A stretch of 64,000 bases of DNA from Protopterus annectens (GCF_019279795.1 NC_056731.1:869009175-869073174); one strand, 5' to 3'. Positions 19,961 to 31,979 are shown, numbered from the stretch's first letter. Numbers and translations are program-made. The notes: a model not told the origin generated them from the sequence alone.

Positions 19961-21609
19961 TTGTCTGTGGCTGGAAAGAACCAGTTTTTAGAAGGCCAAT
20001 TTCTGCTAAAACGTGGTGGTTGAACCTGTAGAAAAGCTTTGACAGTTTGCATAGATTTGGCTTTTTCTTCCATTTTCCGTAGTATCTCCTCAGCATTAGT
20101 ACCAAATAGCACATCCTTTTGTAAAGGAGCATCTAGTAGTTTAGCTTTCACATGATCAGGCAAGATTTGTTCCCTAAGCCAGGCATGTCTACGAATGACT
20201 GATCCTGTAACAGCAGCTCTACTTGAGGCCTCTAGGGCATCATAGCCACATTGTAAGGTGTGTTTACCCACTTGTTCTGCACTATGCATCATATCCTGCA
20301 ACTCCTTCAAATCTGGTTGTTCAGGTTGAGACATTTTATTTCTTAATTGTGATAACAGAAACTGCTGATATTTAAGCATATGGAACTGACAATTTAAGGC
20401 CCTCATGGCTAGGGTGGCCGAGGTATATACCTTTTTTCCCCACCTTTCTAAGGATCTTGACTCTCTTTCGGAAGGTAGTGGATTCTTAGCAGTAGAGGCC
20501 TTCATTTCCCTTGGGGCCTTGAGAAATGGTTTCAGGGTCAGCATTATGGCTTTTGTAAAGAAACTGGTGGGAGTTAGGAACTCTGTAGTACCTATCGGGC
20601 TTGACTGGGGCAGGAGGCAGGGAATCCGGATTAAGGCAAGCCTCCGAATAAACATAATCAAGTATGTCCAAGACAGGAGGTATCGCCAGAGGTCTGTGTT
20701 GAGGTAACAAAAGAAATTCCCTTAGTCTTTTCTTGGAATCAGAAAAGTCTTGGCCTTCCCAATGGAAGTGTTCCCTCAAGGTGTGCAAGGTTTCTCCAAA
20801 AGAAAAATCCTCTGGAGGAGATACAGAAGGAATGGACTGCTCTGCATCAGAATCTTCAAAAGGGAATAAGAGTGTTCCTCTACATCAGAATGTTCTGAAA
20901 AAATGGAGCCCTGATCAGAAGAGGGAGAAACTTCCTCCACTCTGGGTCTCTTGTCTGGAGGGGGTTTGGAACCCCTGATAAGAGTAATTAAATCCTCAGA
21001 CATTTTAAGCATCTGCTTTTTAGGCATGGGGCCTGGAGATGGGCCCTGTGCAACAGGCCTCTTGGGATGCCTGGCTGATTTGGACTTAGTAAAGGCCTTA
21101 ATGGAAAAGGAAGATGAGGGTCTAAAGACACCATGGGTGGAAGTGGACCTGTTCACATTAGGAGGCTCAACGCTCACAGTGGCTTCGGTGGTTGTAGTCT
21201 GGGTATGGGCCGAGGTACCTGCGGTCTCGGTTACAGAAGACACCGCCAAAGAAGTGTCGTCGGTAGTCAGGGACTGCATAGGCGCCTCGCTGAGAACCGG
21301 ACCACGTGTAGCGGGTTTTGGCGTGGTGTCGGTGGAGACCGCGGACCTCACGTGTTAGTCCTTGTCCTTGCGTTTTTTGGACAAAACGGTAGTCGGAGAC
21401 TCAGATGACATTTTATAATCAAAGGCTTTACCAAAAAGGTGATGGGTGAACTCCGCCCGACGCTTAATAGTGCGTTTATTGAAAGTAGCGCAAAAGCGAC
21501 AGCCCGAGACGTTGTGGTCTGGGCCTAAACAAGGTATGCAGAGGGAATGGAAATCCTTATGCGGTATTTGCTTCTCACAAGAAATACAATTGTTAACGTT
21601 TTCTGACAT
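19825..21609 (-). pseudogene. E4 gag-like ORF1
   Basis: Starts MSENVNNCISCEKQ with a complete Cys/His cluster (C-X2-C-X12-C-X2-C-X4-H-X4-C-X2-C). A stop near 21355 and frameshifts near 20780 and 20500 break an otherwise full-length ORF1. Later landmarks are MLKMSEDLITLIRGSKPP, LHTLREHFHWEGQDFSDSKK, AEQVGKHTLQCGYDALEASS and the RGRYRRPRGRGQSQGSFRGR tail. Confidence 0.87.
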
Positions 21610-21744
21610 CGGTCTGAGGCAAGAATAGTTTCCCCAACGGGGTACTTAGCTTTAAAGAAGACTTCGGTTTCCAATTTTTCATAAATTCAGGATCTGGCCG
21701 ACTGACACTTGTGAACTGCTTCTGCTTCGGGCACCGCGCGGCAA

Positions 21745-21921
21745 AAAAGACTGAAGAAAATGGCGTCGGCTGTGTCTTATATACCCCTGCCTCAATGACG
21801 TCAGGAAAGAAAGCGACAACAATCGACGCCGGACCTAGACTTTGGAATTCGGCTGACAGAGGACCCGCCTGACGGCAGAGAACCCATCTGTGATTACTGC
21901 AGCTGTATGCACGATAAACAT
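21745..21921 (-). repeat. E4 5' ITR and promoter
   Basis: Minus-strand start ATGTTTATCGTGCATACAGC. Contains TGACGTCA (21796..21803) and a TATATAAG box (about 21778..21785) upstream of the gag start. Confidence 0.85.
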
Positions 21922-21975
21922 CTGTACTATGTTCTTCGTGTTTCACTGTTGCAGTCATTACATTTGGGTAAATTC
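21922..21975 (-). repeat. E5 ICR, right half only
   Basis: TGTACTATGTTCTTCGTG then CACTGTTGCAGTCATTACA is the complement of the E5 5' end at about 26975..27018. The left half is missing. Confidence 0.82.
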
Positions 21976-21981
21976 CCAAAG

Positions 21982-23300
21982 CTATGGTTGGGAGGATGGA
22001 TTTATACACGAATTAGGAGCAGCTATACGGCCTTGCAGGACAGCAGCGGCAAAGCCAGCTCTGGATTTAGAGAAGACAGGTAAGTGGTAATGTTTGGTGA
22101 ACGTATGAACTGAGCTCCAGGTAGCAGCTTCTAGAATGTCTCTGGTAGGAACCCCTCTGAGAAAGGCTGCAGAAGTAGATGTAGCCCTGGTGGAATGAGA
22201 TCTGATCCCCTTGGGGATAGGTTTACCATGGTGCACATAGCAGAAACCAATACAATGGCTTATCCATTTAGAAATAGTCTGCTTTTAAACAGGTTTTCCC
22301 TCTGCCCCTGCAGCAAATGTCACCAATAGTTGCTCAGATTTTCTTAGAGGTTTTGTCCTGTTTACGTAGAAACTAAGTTGTCTGTGCACATCCAATGAAT
22401 ACAGAATCCACTCACCCTTGTTCTGTGGATTGGGAAAGAAAGTTGGCAGATGAATGGTCTGATTAACATCCACACTGGATACCACCTATTGGTCCTGAGA
22501 GCCACCCTGTCCGGATGAAAAATAATGAAAGGCTCCACTGCCATAAGAGCCTATAATTCTGAAATCCGTCTAGCTGAAGTAACTGCTAAAAGAAAAGCGG
22601 TTTTCCAGGAGAGACATTTTAAATCTACAGTAGCAGCTGGCTCAAAAGGAGGTAGAGTGAGTTTTTCCAAAACAAAACTGAGGTCCCATGCAGGAGCTGG
22701 TGCTCTTCCTGGGAGGTCTTACATTTTTGGCCTCTCTGAGGTACTGCTTTAGCAGAGGATGAGAAAAGAGGGGAGGCTCAGTGTTATAATGAGCTAAAAT
22801 GGCAGAGGCATGGATTTTTATAGAAGAAAAAGATAGGCCCTTGTGAAGCATCTCAGTTAAATATTGCAGAATCTGAGGAATATTGGGCATTGCTGTACTT
22901 CTTCCTTGTGCTTGGTTCCAGGCACAGAATCTTTTCCATTTCTCCGCATAAGATTTTCTAGTACTAGGCCCTCTAGCCTCCAAAATGACATCCATCACAG
23001 TTTTGCTGAGAGATGTAACAGGTGAAATTAGTTGATCAGCCATACTGCAAGATTCATGGTTTGGAGCTAAGTGTGCAGAATTTGATAGTTCTGCCGAGAC
23101 AGTACGTACGGTGTCTGAGGCAGGTACCACAGAGGAAGGTATGACATACTGCGTAGCAGAGGGTATCAGTGTTGGTGAGGCCAGTCTGGAGCAATCAGTA
23201 TAATTTTTGGTTTTTCCTGTCTGACTTTTAGTAAGACCTTGGAGAGCACAGGCAGATGAGGAAAGGCATAGACTGATAGGTTTTTCCAGCTGAAGGACAA
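21982..23300 (-). pseudogene. E5 tyrosine recombinase (ORF3)
   Basis: Segments of the recombinase: EARGPSTRKSYAEKWKRFCA and SFSSIKIHASAILAHYNTE upstream, then MAVEPFIIFHPDRVALRTN, a small deletion, LDVHRQLSFYVNRTKPLRKS, and SHSTRATSTSAAFLRGVP with WSSVHTFTKHYHLPVF. His, second Arg, Trp and Tyr are visible, but at least three frameshifts or stops (near 22260, 22490, 22700) break the gene. Confidence 0.84.
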
Positions 23301-25008
23301 AGCATCTACTTTCCAAGCTTTTTTGTGATGAATTCTTGTGCAGAATTTGTCCAACTGATAATTTTGGGGTGAGGCAAAAAGATCTATGTCTGGGCTCCCC
23401 CATTTGTGTGTCAACATGCTGAAGATTTGTGGATTTCCATTCGTGTGGGTCCATAAGACTTCTGCTTAGCACGTCTGCCAGAGTATTTTGCTTTCCTGGC
23501 AGGAACTGAGCTAGTAGATGTATTTGGTAAGTCAATGTCATGTTCCACAATGCCATGGCTAGTCTGCAAAGGGGGTGGGAATGGGTACCCCCCTGCTTGT
23601 TTATGTACCACATGACTGTGGTGTTGTCTGTCTTTATCAGTAGTTGTCCTGGATGAAGACAGTCCATGAAGGCTGTCACAGCATTCTGTACAGCTATCAT
23701 TTTTTCTGGTTGATATGTAGGTGCATTTGATTTGGGCTCCATTGGCCTTGAATGCATCTCCCTGCCAAATGCGCCCCCCCAAGCATAATCTGATGCGTCT
23801 GTAGTCAGGGTTTGGGCGGCAGGGGGTGGAGTGAATGACAATCCCTTGTTTTGGTGGCAGGCCTCTGCCCACCATAGGAACTCTACCTGCAGGCAAAGAA
23901 TCATAGGAATCACTGTTTCCAGGCTGTGACAATGTTGACTCCATAAGCTTTTTAGGTACCATTGAAGTTTCCTCATATGCAGTCTTGCATATGGAATTAT
24001 CAGGATGCAAGAGGCCATGAACCCCAAGGCCTGCAGAATTTTTATTGCAGATAGCTGGGTTTTTGTGGCCACTTGCTTGAAGTAAGTCATAAATTGAATT
24101 TGTTTTTCTGGCATAAGGTAGGTCAACTGGGCAGTTGTATTCAAGGTTGCACCCAAGAATGTAATTATTTGAGAGGGTACCAGTTGTGATTTCTTTTCGT
24201 TTATGGTGTACCCTAGACAAGTTAGAAGTCTTTTTACAAACGCCAGATGTTTTAGAAGACTGTCCTTGTTTTCTGCCTGAATTAGACAACCATCCAGGTA
24301 AGGATAAATTTGAATGTTTCTTTGTCTGCATAATGCAATTACTAGTGCCATGCACTTTGTGAAGACCCTGGGCGCAGTAGATAAGCCAAAGGGCAGTGCA
24401 GAGAACTGGTAATGCAAATAGCCTGCTTTGAAGTGGAGGTATCTTCTGCAAGATTCCCTGATTGGGATATGCAGGTAAGCCTCTTAAGTCTAGAGTTACC
24501 AACCTAAGTCTAGAGTTACCAACCAGGCATCCTTGCCTAGCATAGGCAGTAACTGTTATAGAGTTAGCATCTTGAATTTTAGAATGTCCAGAAATGTAAT
24601 GAGAATGGGTAAGTCCAGAATTGGATGCCATGATTTGTCTTTTCTGGGTACCAGGAAAAGTCTTGAATAAAAACCTTGTCCCTTTTTCTTTTTTGGTACT
24701 GGTTGAATACCTCCCATATTCATGAGGGACATAACTTGTTTCTGGGCCTCTGCCCACTGATTTGGAGGCAGATCTGGCCATCTGTTTGGGATTGGCAACG
24801 TGTGGAAATGAAATCTGTATCCTTGGAATACTATATTTAAAACCCACTTGTCCTGGGTAATTAGTTGCCAGTTTCGTGCAAGAAGTGCCAGTTTTCCCCC
24901 CAAAGGGGTGGCCAAAAGATAAGTGTTTGGTGATTGCAGTGGAAAGTCATTAAGACTGTTTACCGTAGGAAGGTGCCTTGTTACTTCCAGATTTAGAGGT
25001 GGAGGCAC
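23020..25008 (-). pseudogene. E5 RT / RNase H / MT-like ORF2 with lost RT active site
   Basis: The start region NDFPLQSPNTYLLATPLGGK is followed by GQGFYSRLFLVPRKDKSWHP. An imperfect local duplication near 24490-24530 interrupts the LDLR motif. A long open piece begins at 24417: LPFGLSTAPRVFTK, then YPYLDG in place of YLDD, so the second catalytic Asp is lost. RNase H (TTDASDYAWGG, KTDNTTVMWYINKQGG, NTLADVLSRS) and the tail WGSPDIDLFASPQNYQLDK, VYAFPHLPVLSK follow. Confidence 0.86.
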
Positions 25009-26705
25009 CCCATTGTTTTGTTCTACAAGTTCCTTGTGACTGAAACCTGGAGCCTTTGGAATGTCTGGGTTTGACCTGAGCTGCTCTGGTGGGTACTGGA
25101 AAGGACCAATTCTTAGTAGGCCAGTGCCTACTGAACCTGGGTGGCTGCACTTGTAGGAAATCTTTTACAGTTTGCATAGATTTAGCTTTATCTTCCATCT
25201 TTTTCAAAACTTCTTCTGCCTTATTACCAAATAGACTGTCCTGTTGTAAAGCAGCATCCAACAATTTTGCTTTAACATGATCAAGCAGATATTGCTCCTT
25301 GAGCCAAGCATGCCTTCTTATCACAGATCCAGTTACAGCGGCCCTGCAAGAGGCCTCCAAGGAATCAAAACCACATTACAAAGTATGCTTTCCAACTTGT
25401 TCAGCTGAATACAATAAATCCTGCAACTCTATTTTCCACACAGTCAGAAATAAACAATTTTCTGTTCAAGTAAGCCCATGACATGCTGCTGATATTTAAG
25501 CATATGAAATTGACAGTTTAAAGCCCTGATTGCCAAGGTTGCAGACGTGTAAACCTTCTTACCCCATCTATCCAGCGCCCTTGAGTCTCTATCAGAAGGG
25601 GTAGGATTTTTAGCAGTAGAAGCCTTAATGCCCTTGGGACCCTGAGAAATGGTTTCAGGGTTAGCAGTATGGTTTTTAAAGAGGAATTTGTGGGAGTCAG
25701 GAACCCTGTAATATCTGTATGGCTTACTAGGAGCCGGAGGCAGGGAATCGGGAGCCATGCTGGATTCTGAGAAAACTTCATCAACAATGTCTAGTGCTGA
25801 GGAAGAAGGAAATCCCTAAGCCTCTTTTTAGATTCTGAGAAATCCTGACTCTCCCAGTGAAAGTGTTCCCTTAAGGTATGCAAAGTCTCTCCAAAAGAAA
25901 AATCCTCAGGAGGAGAAGCAGAAGGGGATGGAATCTTCTGCATCAGAGTCCTCATAAGGTGGAATAGATAATTCCTGATCAGAAGTGGAATCAGAAATAG
26001 AAACCTGATCTGATGATTCATAGTCAGTGCCTTGCCTAGGCCTCTTAGCAGGAGGGGGATGGGTTACCCCTAATAAAGGTAATTAAATCCTCAGCCATTT
26101 TGATCATTTATTTTTTAGGCATAGGGGCCTGTGCATGTGGCCCAAGCGTCGGTTTTTTAGACAGAGAAGTTGATTTTGGCCTTAGTTTTGAAGATGGCGT
26201 CTGTTTAATACACAAATCTTTAGGCCTGAAAACACCCTCAGAAGCCAGTGCCTGCTCAGCGGCTCTGGACCCATCTAAGGTAGAGACATCCGCAGGTTCA
26301 ATACTTACAAGTGTCTCGTGGCATACCGGACTCCAAATGGGTCTCAGTAGAGGCCTGTGGATCAAACGTAGCAGGTATCGGGCCGCAAAAGCACCCGAGT
26401 ACTGGCGACTGGTTTAGGAGAAGCTTCGTCGGTTTTGAACCTCGACGGTCTTTTTCTTTGCGTTTTTTAGGTATTCCGGTAGTAGGATTGCTAACAGACG
26501 ACATTTCTGAATAGTTAAATCTTGAGCCAAAATATTTTGATGCAAAAATATACAGACGCATAATAGTGAGTTGATTAAATTTAGCAGAAAACCGACAGCA
26601 AGGCACGTTGTGGTCAGGGCCTAGGCAAGGAATACAGTACAAATGAAAATCCTTATGAGGTATTTGATTCCCACAAGTAATACAACTATTAACTTTTACT
26701 GACAT
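24950..26705 (-). pseudogene. E5 gag-like ORF1
   Basis: The likely start is MSVKVNSCITCGNQ at 26705, with most of the Cys/His cluster intact; the last Cys is Ser (CRFS). The gene is broken into at least five pieces. They preserve FGETLHTLREHFHWESQ, YRVPDSHKFLFKNH, the MEASCRAAVTGSVIRRHAW block and a basic tail (RHSKGSRFQSQGTCR). Confidence 0.82.
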
Positions 26706-26839
26706 CGGTAAGGAACAAGAAAAAGTTTCCCCAATGGGGTACTTAGCTTTAGGATGAAGACTTCGGTTCTGAAACTCGAAAATGAAAATTTCAGGAGTAG
26801 GCCAAACGACACTTGCGAACTGCTTCTGCTTTGGGCACC

Positions 26840-27019
26840 GCTCGGCAAGCAAGATGGATGAAAATGGCGTCGGCTGTATGTTTTATACCCCTGACGTCAT
26901 AGAAGAAGGGACAGTAACCGACGCAGGACCCAAGACTTTGTTAATCAGGCCAACTGAGGGCAACCTGCCAGCAGATTACCCAAATGTAATGAATGCAACA
27001 GTGAAACACGAAGAACATC
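26840..27019 (-). repeat. E5 5' ITR and promoter
   Basis: Minus-strand end ATGTTCTTCGTGTTTCACTG. TATA box on the minus strand near 26882..26888 and TGACGTCA at 26892..26899. Confidence 0.82.
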
Positions 27020-27633
27020 TACATATTTCAGCAAAGACAGCTTCAGAATTTCATCTCTTCTGGGTATGAGTAGCCCTTAGCCCTCCACTTTCAAGAAATA
27101 TTCCTTTCTATGCAAGTTTTCAAATAAGAAATCTTCTGGTGGATGTTCATATAAGAAATCCTCTGGTGGGGATGCAGAGGATAAGACGTCCTCAGTGTTA
27201 GACATGCAGGAAAGTGGAAGATGGACATTTAGCATAAGCCAGCTCATCTGCCTCCAAAGAATCAGAATCTAAAGGAATGCAGCTTCCTCCTTCACCTTTG
27301 GGCTACGGACCCCAACACTAATGGCTTATCTGTTAGAGAATGCAAGTTCTTAAGGAAACATACAAAGCCCAAAACCAATCTCATCAGGTCCTCAGAGGAG
27401 CATGGGTAGGGAATTAATGTCAGAAACACAAGCTGAGGTAAAACAGCAGATGTCTGTGCTTTGGGAATCTGGGGCCTGCTTCTAGGGGTGGTGGCATTCT
27501 TCAAAGTCTGGAGTCACAAATGAAACTGCTACTCATTTTGATACAAGAGTCAATGATGTCCACATAATTAGGAACCAATTAAGAACAAAGGTTATAAAAC
27601 CCTCAACCTAGGTTATCAGAATGCAGGTACTGG
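27020..27633 (-). pseudogene. E1 mid-gag remnant between E5 and E6
   Basis: Plus-strand AAATCCTCTGGTGGGGATGC and the following GCAGAGGATAAGACGTCCTC match the stretch encoding SPPEDFSFGETLHTL in younger gag copies. Further right, CAATCTCATCAGGTCCTCAG matches the AEDLITLIRG codons. Indels destroy the frame. E1 gag resumes at 40272 on the far side of E6. Confidence 0.68.
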
Positions 27634-27860
27634 AAAGTACGGTTGTGTACACTTACCATAAATGTAGATGTTTGAGTGTATTCACTGTTGCAGTCATCCC
27701 ATTTGGGTTATCTGCTTGCAGTAGCCTTCAGTCGGCCTGATTAACAAAGTCTTGGGTCCTGCATCGGTTGCTGTCCCTTCTTCCGTGACATCAGGTCGTC
27801 AGGGGTATAAAACATGCAGCCGACGCCATTACATCAGTTTTTCTTGCCCCAGATATCAGG
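27634..27860 (-). repeat. E6 3' ITR
   Basis: AAAGTACGGTTGTGTACACT outer end. A plus-strand TATAAAA near 27806 is preceded by a mutated CRE (TGACATCA). TTTTTCTTGCCCCAGATATC marks the inner edge. Confidence 0.82.
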
Positions 27861-28010
27861 TGCCCCCCTAATGGGAAGCAATTAAATCTATAAATATACA
27901 AAGTTATACCTCCAACAAAAAAGCAAATACACCAAAATGCTTTTGAGCATAATAAAGGAGAGTAGAGGTATAGCCAAAAGAAGTAAGGGGGCTGGAGGGA
28001 GAGTAACCAG

Positions 28011-28112
28011 GACTGCAACAGTGAATACACTCAGACATCTACATTTATGGTAAGTGTGCACAACTGTACTATGTTCTTAGTGTTTCACTGGTGCAATCAT
28101 CACATTTGGGTA
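28011..28112 (-). repeat. E6 internal complementary region
   Basis: 28011..28070 is inverted relative to the outer 3' end at 27634. 28071 onward (ATGTTCTTAGTGTTTCACTG) complements the 5' end near 40230..40270. Confidence 0.86.
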
Positions 28113-28140
28113 GATTCACAAAGCTAAGGATGGGAGGAGG

Positions 28141-28370
28141 AAAGTACAGTTTTGTACCTAACATAAATGTAGATGTTCGAGTGCTAATACAGCTGCAATC
28201 ATAACAGATGGGTTCTCCTGCCGTCAGGCGGGTCCTCGGTCGGCCGAATTCCAAAGTCTAGGTCCGGCGTCGGTTGTCGTCGCTTTCTTTCCTGACGTCA
28301 GTGCGACAGGGGTATAGAAGACACAGCCGACGCCATTTTCTTCAGTCTTTCTTGCCCCAGATGTAAGGTG
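28141..28370 (-). repeat. E7 3' ITR with CRE
   Basis: Same layout as the E2 3' ITR. TGACGTCA is at 28293..28300 and a weakened TATA (GTATAGAAG) at 28312..28320. Confidence 0.87.
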
Positions 28371-28388
28371 CCCCCAGAAGGAAGGCAA

Positions 28389-28412
28389 TATATATAAAAA
28401 TATATATATATG

Positions 28413-28464
<52 letters not shown>
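28389..28464. repeat. (TA)n microsatellite inside E7
   Basis: TA dinucleotides with a few interruptions, between the 3' ITR and the ICR. E2 and E4 have only a short AT-rich stretch here (ACATAAAATTATG in E2), so the expansion is specific to this copy. Confidence 0.93.
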
Positions 28465-28465
<1 letters not shown>

Positions 28466-28599
28466 ATCATGCATTACAATATAATCAATAATCAGTAGTT
28501 GCAAGCAAATACACCATAGGAGGATAACCCAATCAAGTTGTAAGATGAGGAGTTAGCCACTAGGTCTGTACCCAGAGGGGAAGGAGGGAGGGAAACCTG

Positions 28600-28697
28600 G
28601 ACTGCAGCTGTATTAGCACTCGAACATCTACATTTATGGTAGGTACAAAACTGTACTATGTTCATCGTGCATACAGCTGCAGTCATAACAGATGGGT
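28600..28697 (-). repeat. E7 internal complementary region
   Basis: 28600..28657 complements the outer 3' end (one step different: TAACAT in the ITR, TACCAT expected). 28658..28697 complements the 5' end near 33844..33883. Same join ACTGTACT/ATGTTCATCG as E2. Confidence 0.9.
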
Positions 28698-28728
28698 AGA
28701 ATCCCAAAGCTACGCAGGGTGGTAGGCA

Positions 28729-30050
28729 CTAGGTGGAAATGGGAGGAGCCAGAATGCCCTGCAACACAGCAGTAGCAAAGCCTGCTCTAGTTTTGGAGTA
28801 TAAAGGTAGGTGGTAGTGTTTAGTGAAGGTATGCACAGAACTCCAAGTGGCTGCCTCCAAAATATCTTTGGTAGGGACTCCTCTGAGGAAGGCTGCAGAG
28901 GTAGCTGTGGCCCTTGTGGAGTGGGATCTGATGCCTGCAGGTACAGATTTACCATGAAAGGAGTAACAAAACCGTATGCAGTGGCCTATCCATTTCGAAA
29001 TTGTCCGCTTGGAAATTGGCTTCCCTTGAGCTCTTACAGCATAGGACACAAAGAGTTGTTCTGATTTCCTGAAAGGCTTTGTTCTGTCCAAATAGTAATG
29101 TAGCTGTCTATGGATGTCTAAGGAATGTAGCAGCCTTTCCCCTTTGTTTTGAGGATTGGGGTAAAAGGTAGGTAAGTGTATGGCCTGATTTAAAGCTACC
29201 CTGGATACTACCTTAGGCATAAATGACAGGTTGGTTCGTAGGGAAACCCTGTCCTGATGGAAGATGAGAAAGGGCTGCACAGCCATGAGGGCTTGTAGTT
29301 CTGAAACCCTACGAGCTGAGGTAATGGCCAGAAGGAAAGCTGTTTTCCAGGACAAATATTGCAAATCTGTTGAGGCAGCTGGTTCAAAGGGAGGCAATGT
29401 TAATTTTTCTAAAATGTAATTAAGATCCCAGGCTGGTATTGGTTGTTTCCTTGGAGGTCTTATATTCTTAGCCCCTCTGAGGAACTGTCTTAAGAGTGGG
29501 TGAGAGAATAAGGGTGGATCAGTGTTGTATTCTGCAGAAATGGCTGAGGCATGAATTTTGATGGAGGAAAATGAAAGTCCACTGTTCAACAGCTCAGCTA
29601 GATACTGTAATAGGAGGCAAATTCAGCTTTCTAGGATCCTGGCCTTTTTCCTCATTCCAAGCGCAAAACCGTTTCCATTTTGCGGAGTAAACCTTTCTAG
29701 TAGATGGCCTTCTGGCCTCCAAAATGACATCCTGCACCTCTTTGGAGAGTAGGGTCTGTTGTGGTGTTAAGGAATTTTCCATGCAGCCAGATTGAGTGTT
29801 TTCAGCTGACTGTGAAGAGTTTTGTAGCTGTGCTGAGTCAGTAGAAGAGGCATTAGAGGTAGGGTCCAGGGAGGAGTATGTGTTAGGCTCCTCAGGAGTG
29901 GGTACCAGTGTTGTCTTGGCCAGTCTGGAGCAATCAGTATCATCTTCGGTCTGTCTGCTCTTGCTTGCAAGAGCACCTTGGGCAGAAGAGGCAAAGGTGG
30001 GAAGGCGTAAACTATCCGTGCTGCCCAACTGAAAAAAAGGGCGTCCACTC
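28729..30050 (-). pseudogene. E7 tyrosine recombinase (ORF3), nearly intact
   Basis: Upstream of 29594 the frame is open through KEVQDVILEARRPSTRKVYS and WKRFCAWNEEKG. A small disruption near 29590-29620 shifts the frame. Then 286 codons run to the end: SFSSIKIHASAISAEYNTD, SARRVSELQALMA, SHSTRATATSAAFLRGVP, WSSVHTFTKHYHLPLY. The presumed catalytic Arg, His, Arg, Trp and Tyr are all present. The N-terminus overlaps the ORF2 tail. Confidence 0.9.
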
Positions 30051-31979
30051 TCCAGGCCTTTGGATGGAAGGTCCTTGAGCAGAACTTTGTCAACTGATGA
30101 TTCCTGTGGGTGGCAAAGAGATCTAGGTCTGGCCTTCCCCATGCTTGGATTATCTTTGTAAAGACTTGAGGATGCAACTTCCATTTGTGTGGGTCTGTCA
30201 TATTTCTGCTTAGATTGTCTGCCAGCGTGTTTTCCAATCCTGGCAGGTACTGTGCTTGAAGTTCGATTTGCCATTCCAGAGCCAAGTTCCAAAGTGACAT
30301 GGCTAGCCTGCACAGGGGGTATGAATGTGTTCCTCCTTGTTTGTTTATGTACCACATTACTGTGGTGTTGTCTGTTCTCATCAATAATTGCCCTGGATGC
30401 AGGAGGTCCTTGAAAGCTGTAATTGCATTTATCACTGCCAGCATTTCCTTTTGATTGTTGTGAAGGTGCTTTTCCTTTTGGGACCATTTGCCCTGAATGC
30501 ACCTGTCTGTCATGTGTGCCCCCCAGGCGTAGTCCGAGGCGTCTGTTGTGATGACTTGATTTGCTCGAGGCTTGCAGAATGGTAGACCTGTGTTTGTTTG
30601 GCATGCTTGGGCCCACCATAGAAATTCCTTTTGCAAACACGGTATTATTGGCATTATTGTTTCCAAACTGTGGCTGTGTTGAGACCAAAGGTTTTTTTAG
30701 GTACCACTTGAAGTTTCCTCATATGCAACTTTGCACATGGGATTAGAAGAATGCAAGATGCCATGAAGCCCAGAGCCTGCAGGATTTTCCTTGCAGTTAG
30801 CCTGGTACAATTTGCTAGTATTTTGAAGTACTGAGTTAACTGCCCCTGTTTTTCTGGCGTAAGATAGGCCATCTGGGTGTTTGTGTCCAAGTTGGCACCC
30901 AGGAAAGTTATTTTCTGAGATGGTGTTAGCCTGGATTTCTCTTTGTTGACTGTGTATCCCAGAGAATTCAATAAGCGTGTTACACAAGCCAGATGTTCCA
31001 GAAGTAAGTGTTTGCTGTCCGCTTGGATCAGGCAATCATCCAAATAAGGGTAAATTTGTATCCTTTGAAGTCTGCAGTAGGCAATTACTGATGCCAGGCA
31101 TTTCGTGAATACTCTGGGCGCAGTAGATAAGCCAAAGGGCAATGCAGAGAATTGATAGTGGATTGAACCTGCAAGAAATCTGAGGTATCTTCTGCAGCTT
31201 TGTCTGATTGGGACATGCAGGTATGCCTCCTTGAGGTCCAATGTTACCAGCCAAGACTCCTTGTCCAGCATGGGAGGAAGCTGCTGTAAGGTGAGCATCT
31301 TGAATTTTGGTACGAGTAGAAATGTGTTTAGGATGGATAAGTCCAAAATGGGTCTCCAGTCGGTTCCTTTCCTTGGTACCAGGAATAGTCTGGAATAAAA
31401 ACCTTGACCTTGTTCGTGAGTAGGTACCTCTTGAATAGCTTTCATGTCCATGAGCTTTGAAATTTGTAGTTGAGCCTCTGCCCTTTGATTGTGTGGCAGG
31501 TTTGGCATGCCTCTCACTTTTGGAAGAGTGTGAAAATGAAATCTGTAGCCTCTGCTTATAATGTCCAGGATCCATTTGTCTGCTGTGATAATATCCAAAT
31601 TTTTTGTAAATAATGCCAGCTTTCCTCCCAAGGGTGCTACCAGCTGAGACTTGCTTGGCATGAAAAGGGGAAAGTCATTGGGTTTGTTTCCTGTATTGTT
31701 GTGTAATGTCTTCGCCACCTCTTGGTGCTGGAGTTTGCCATTGTCTGCCTCTATATGATCCTTGAGATTGTCCTCTGCCCTTGTGCCTGTATCTACCTCT
31801 TTGGGGCTTGTCCGTGGCTGGAAAGGACCAGTTTTTTGAAGGCCAATTTCTGCTAAAACGTGGTGGTTGAACCTGTAGAAAAGCTTTGACAGTTTGCATA
31901 GATTTAGCTTTTTCTTCCATCTTCCGTAGTATCTCCTCAGCATTAGTACCAAATAATACATCCTTTTGTAAAGGAGCAT
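29767..31979 (-). pseudogene. E7 RT / RNase H / MT-like ORF2, one frameshift
   Basis: The best-preserved ORF2 in the window: 441 codons (31979..30654) then 299 codons (30666..29767), joined by a single shift near 30700. Motifs: GQGFYSRLFLVPRKGTDWRP, LDLKEAYLHVPI, LPFGLSTAPRVFTK, YPYLDDCLIQ, ITTDASDYAWGAHM, RTDNTTVMWYINKQGG, NTLADNLSRN, WGRPDLDLFATHRNHQLTK, VYAFPPLPLLPKVLLQ, IAPDWPRQHWYPLL. The frame extends upstream into gag without an obvious Met, so ORF2 may be made by frameshifting or reinitiation. Confidence 0.9.

Larger units (their letters stand above)
16360..21921 (-). mobile_element. E4: near full-length DIRS element (5.56 kb)
   Basis: Complete from AAAGTACAGTTTTATACC to GCACGATAAACAT, a sister of E2 and E7. 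It carries all three ORFs with a few frameshifts. It interrupts E3 gag on the left, but its right end abuts the ICR of E5 (TGTACTATGTTCTTCG), so the flanks do not rejoin. Confidence 0.92.
21922..27019 (-). mobile_element. E5: DIRS element lacking its 3' ITR
   Basis: Begins inside its ICR (TGTACTATGTTC) directly at the end of E4 and runs through recombinase, RT and gag to a 5' end CACGAAGAACATC. About 0.45 kb (3' ITR and left half of the ICR) is absent. On the right it interrupts mid-gag of E1. Related to E6 and E9. Confidence 0.88.
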
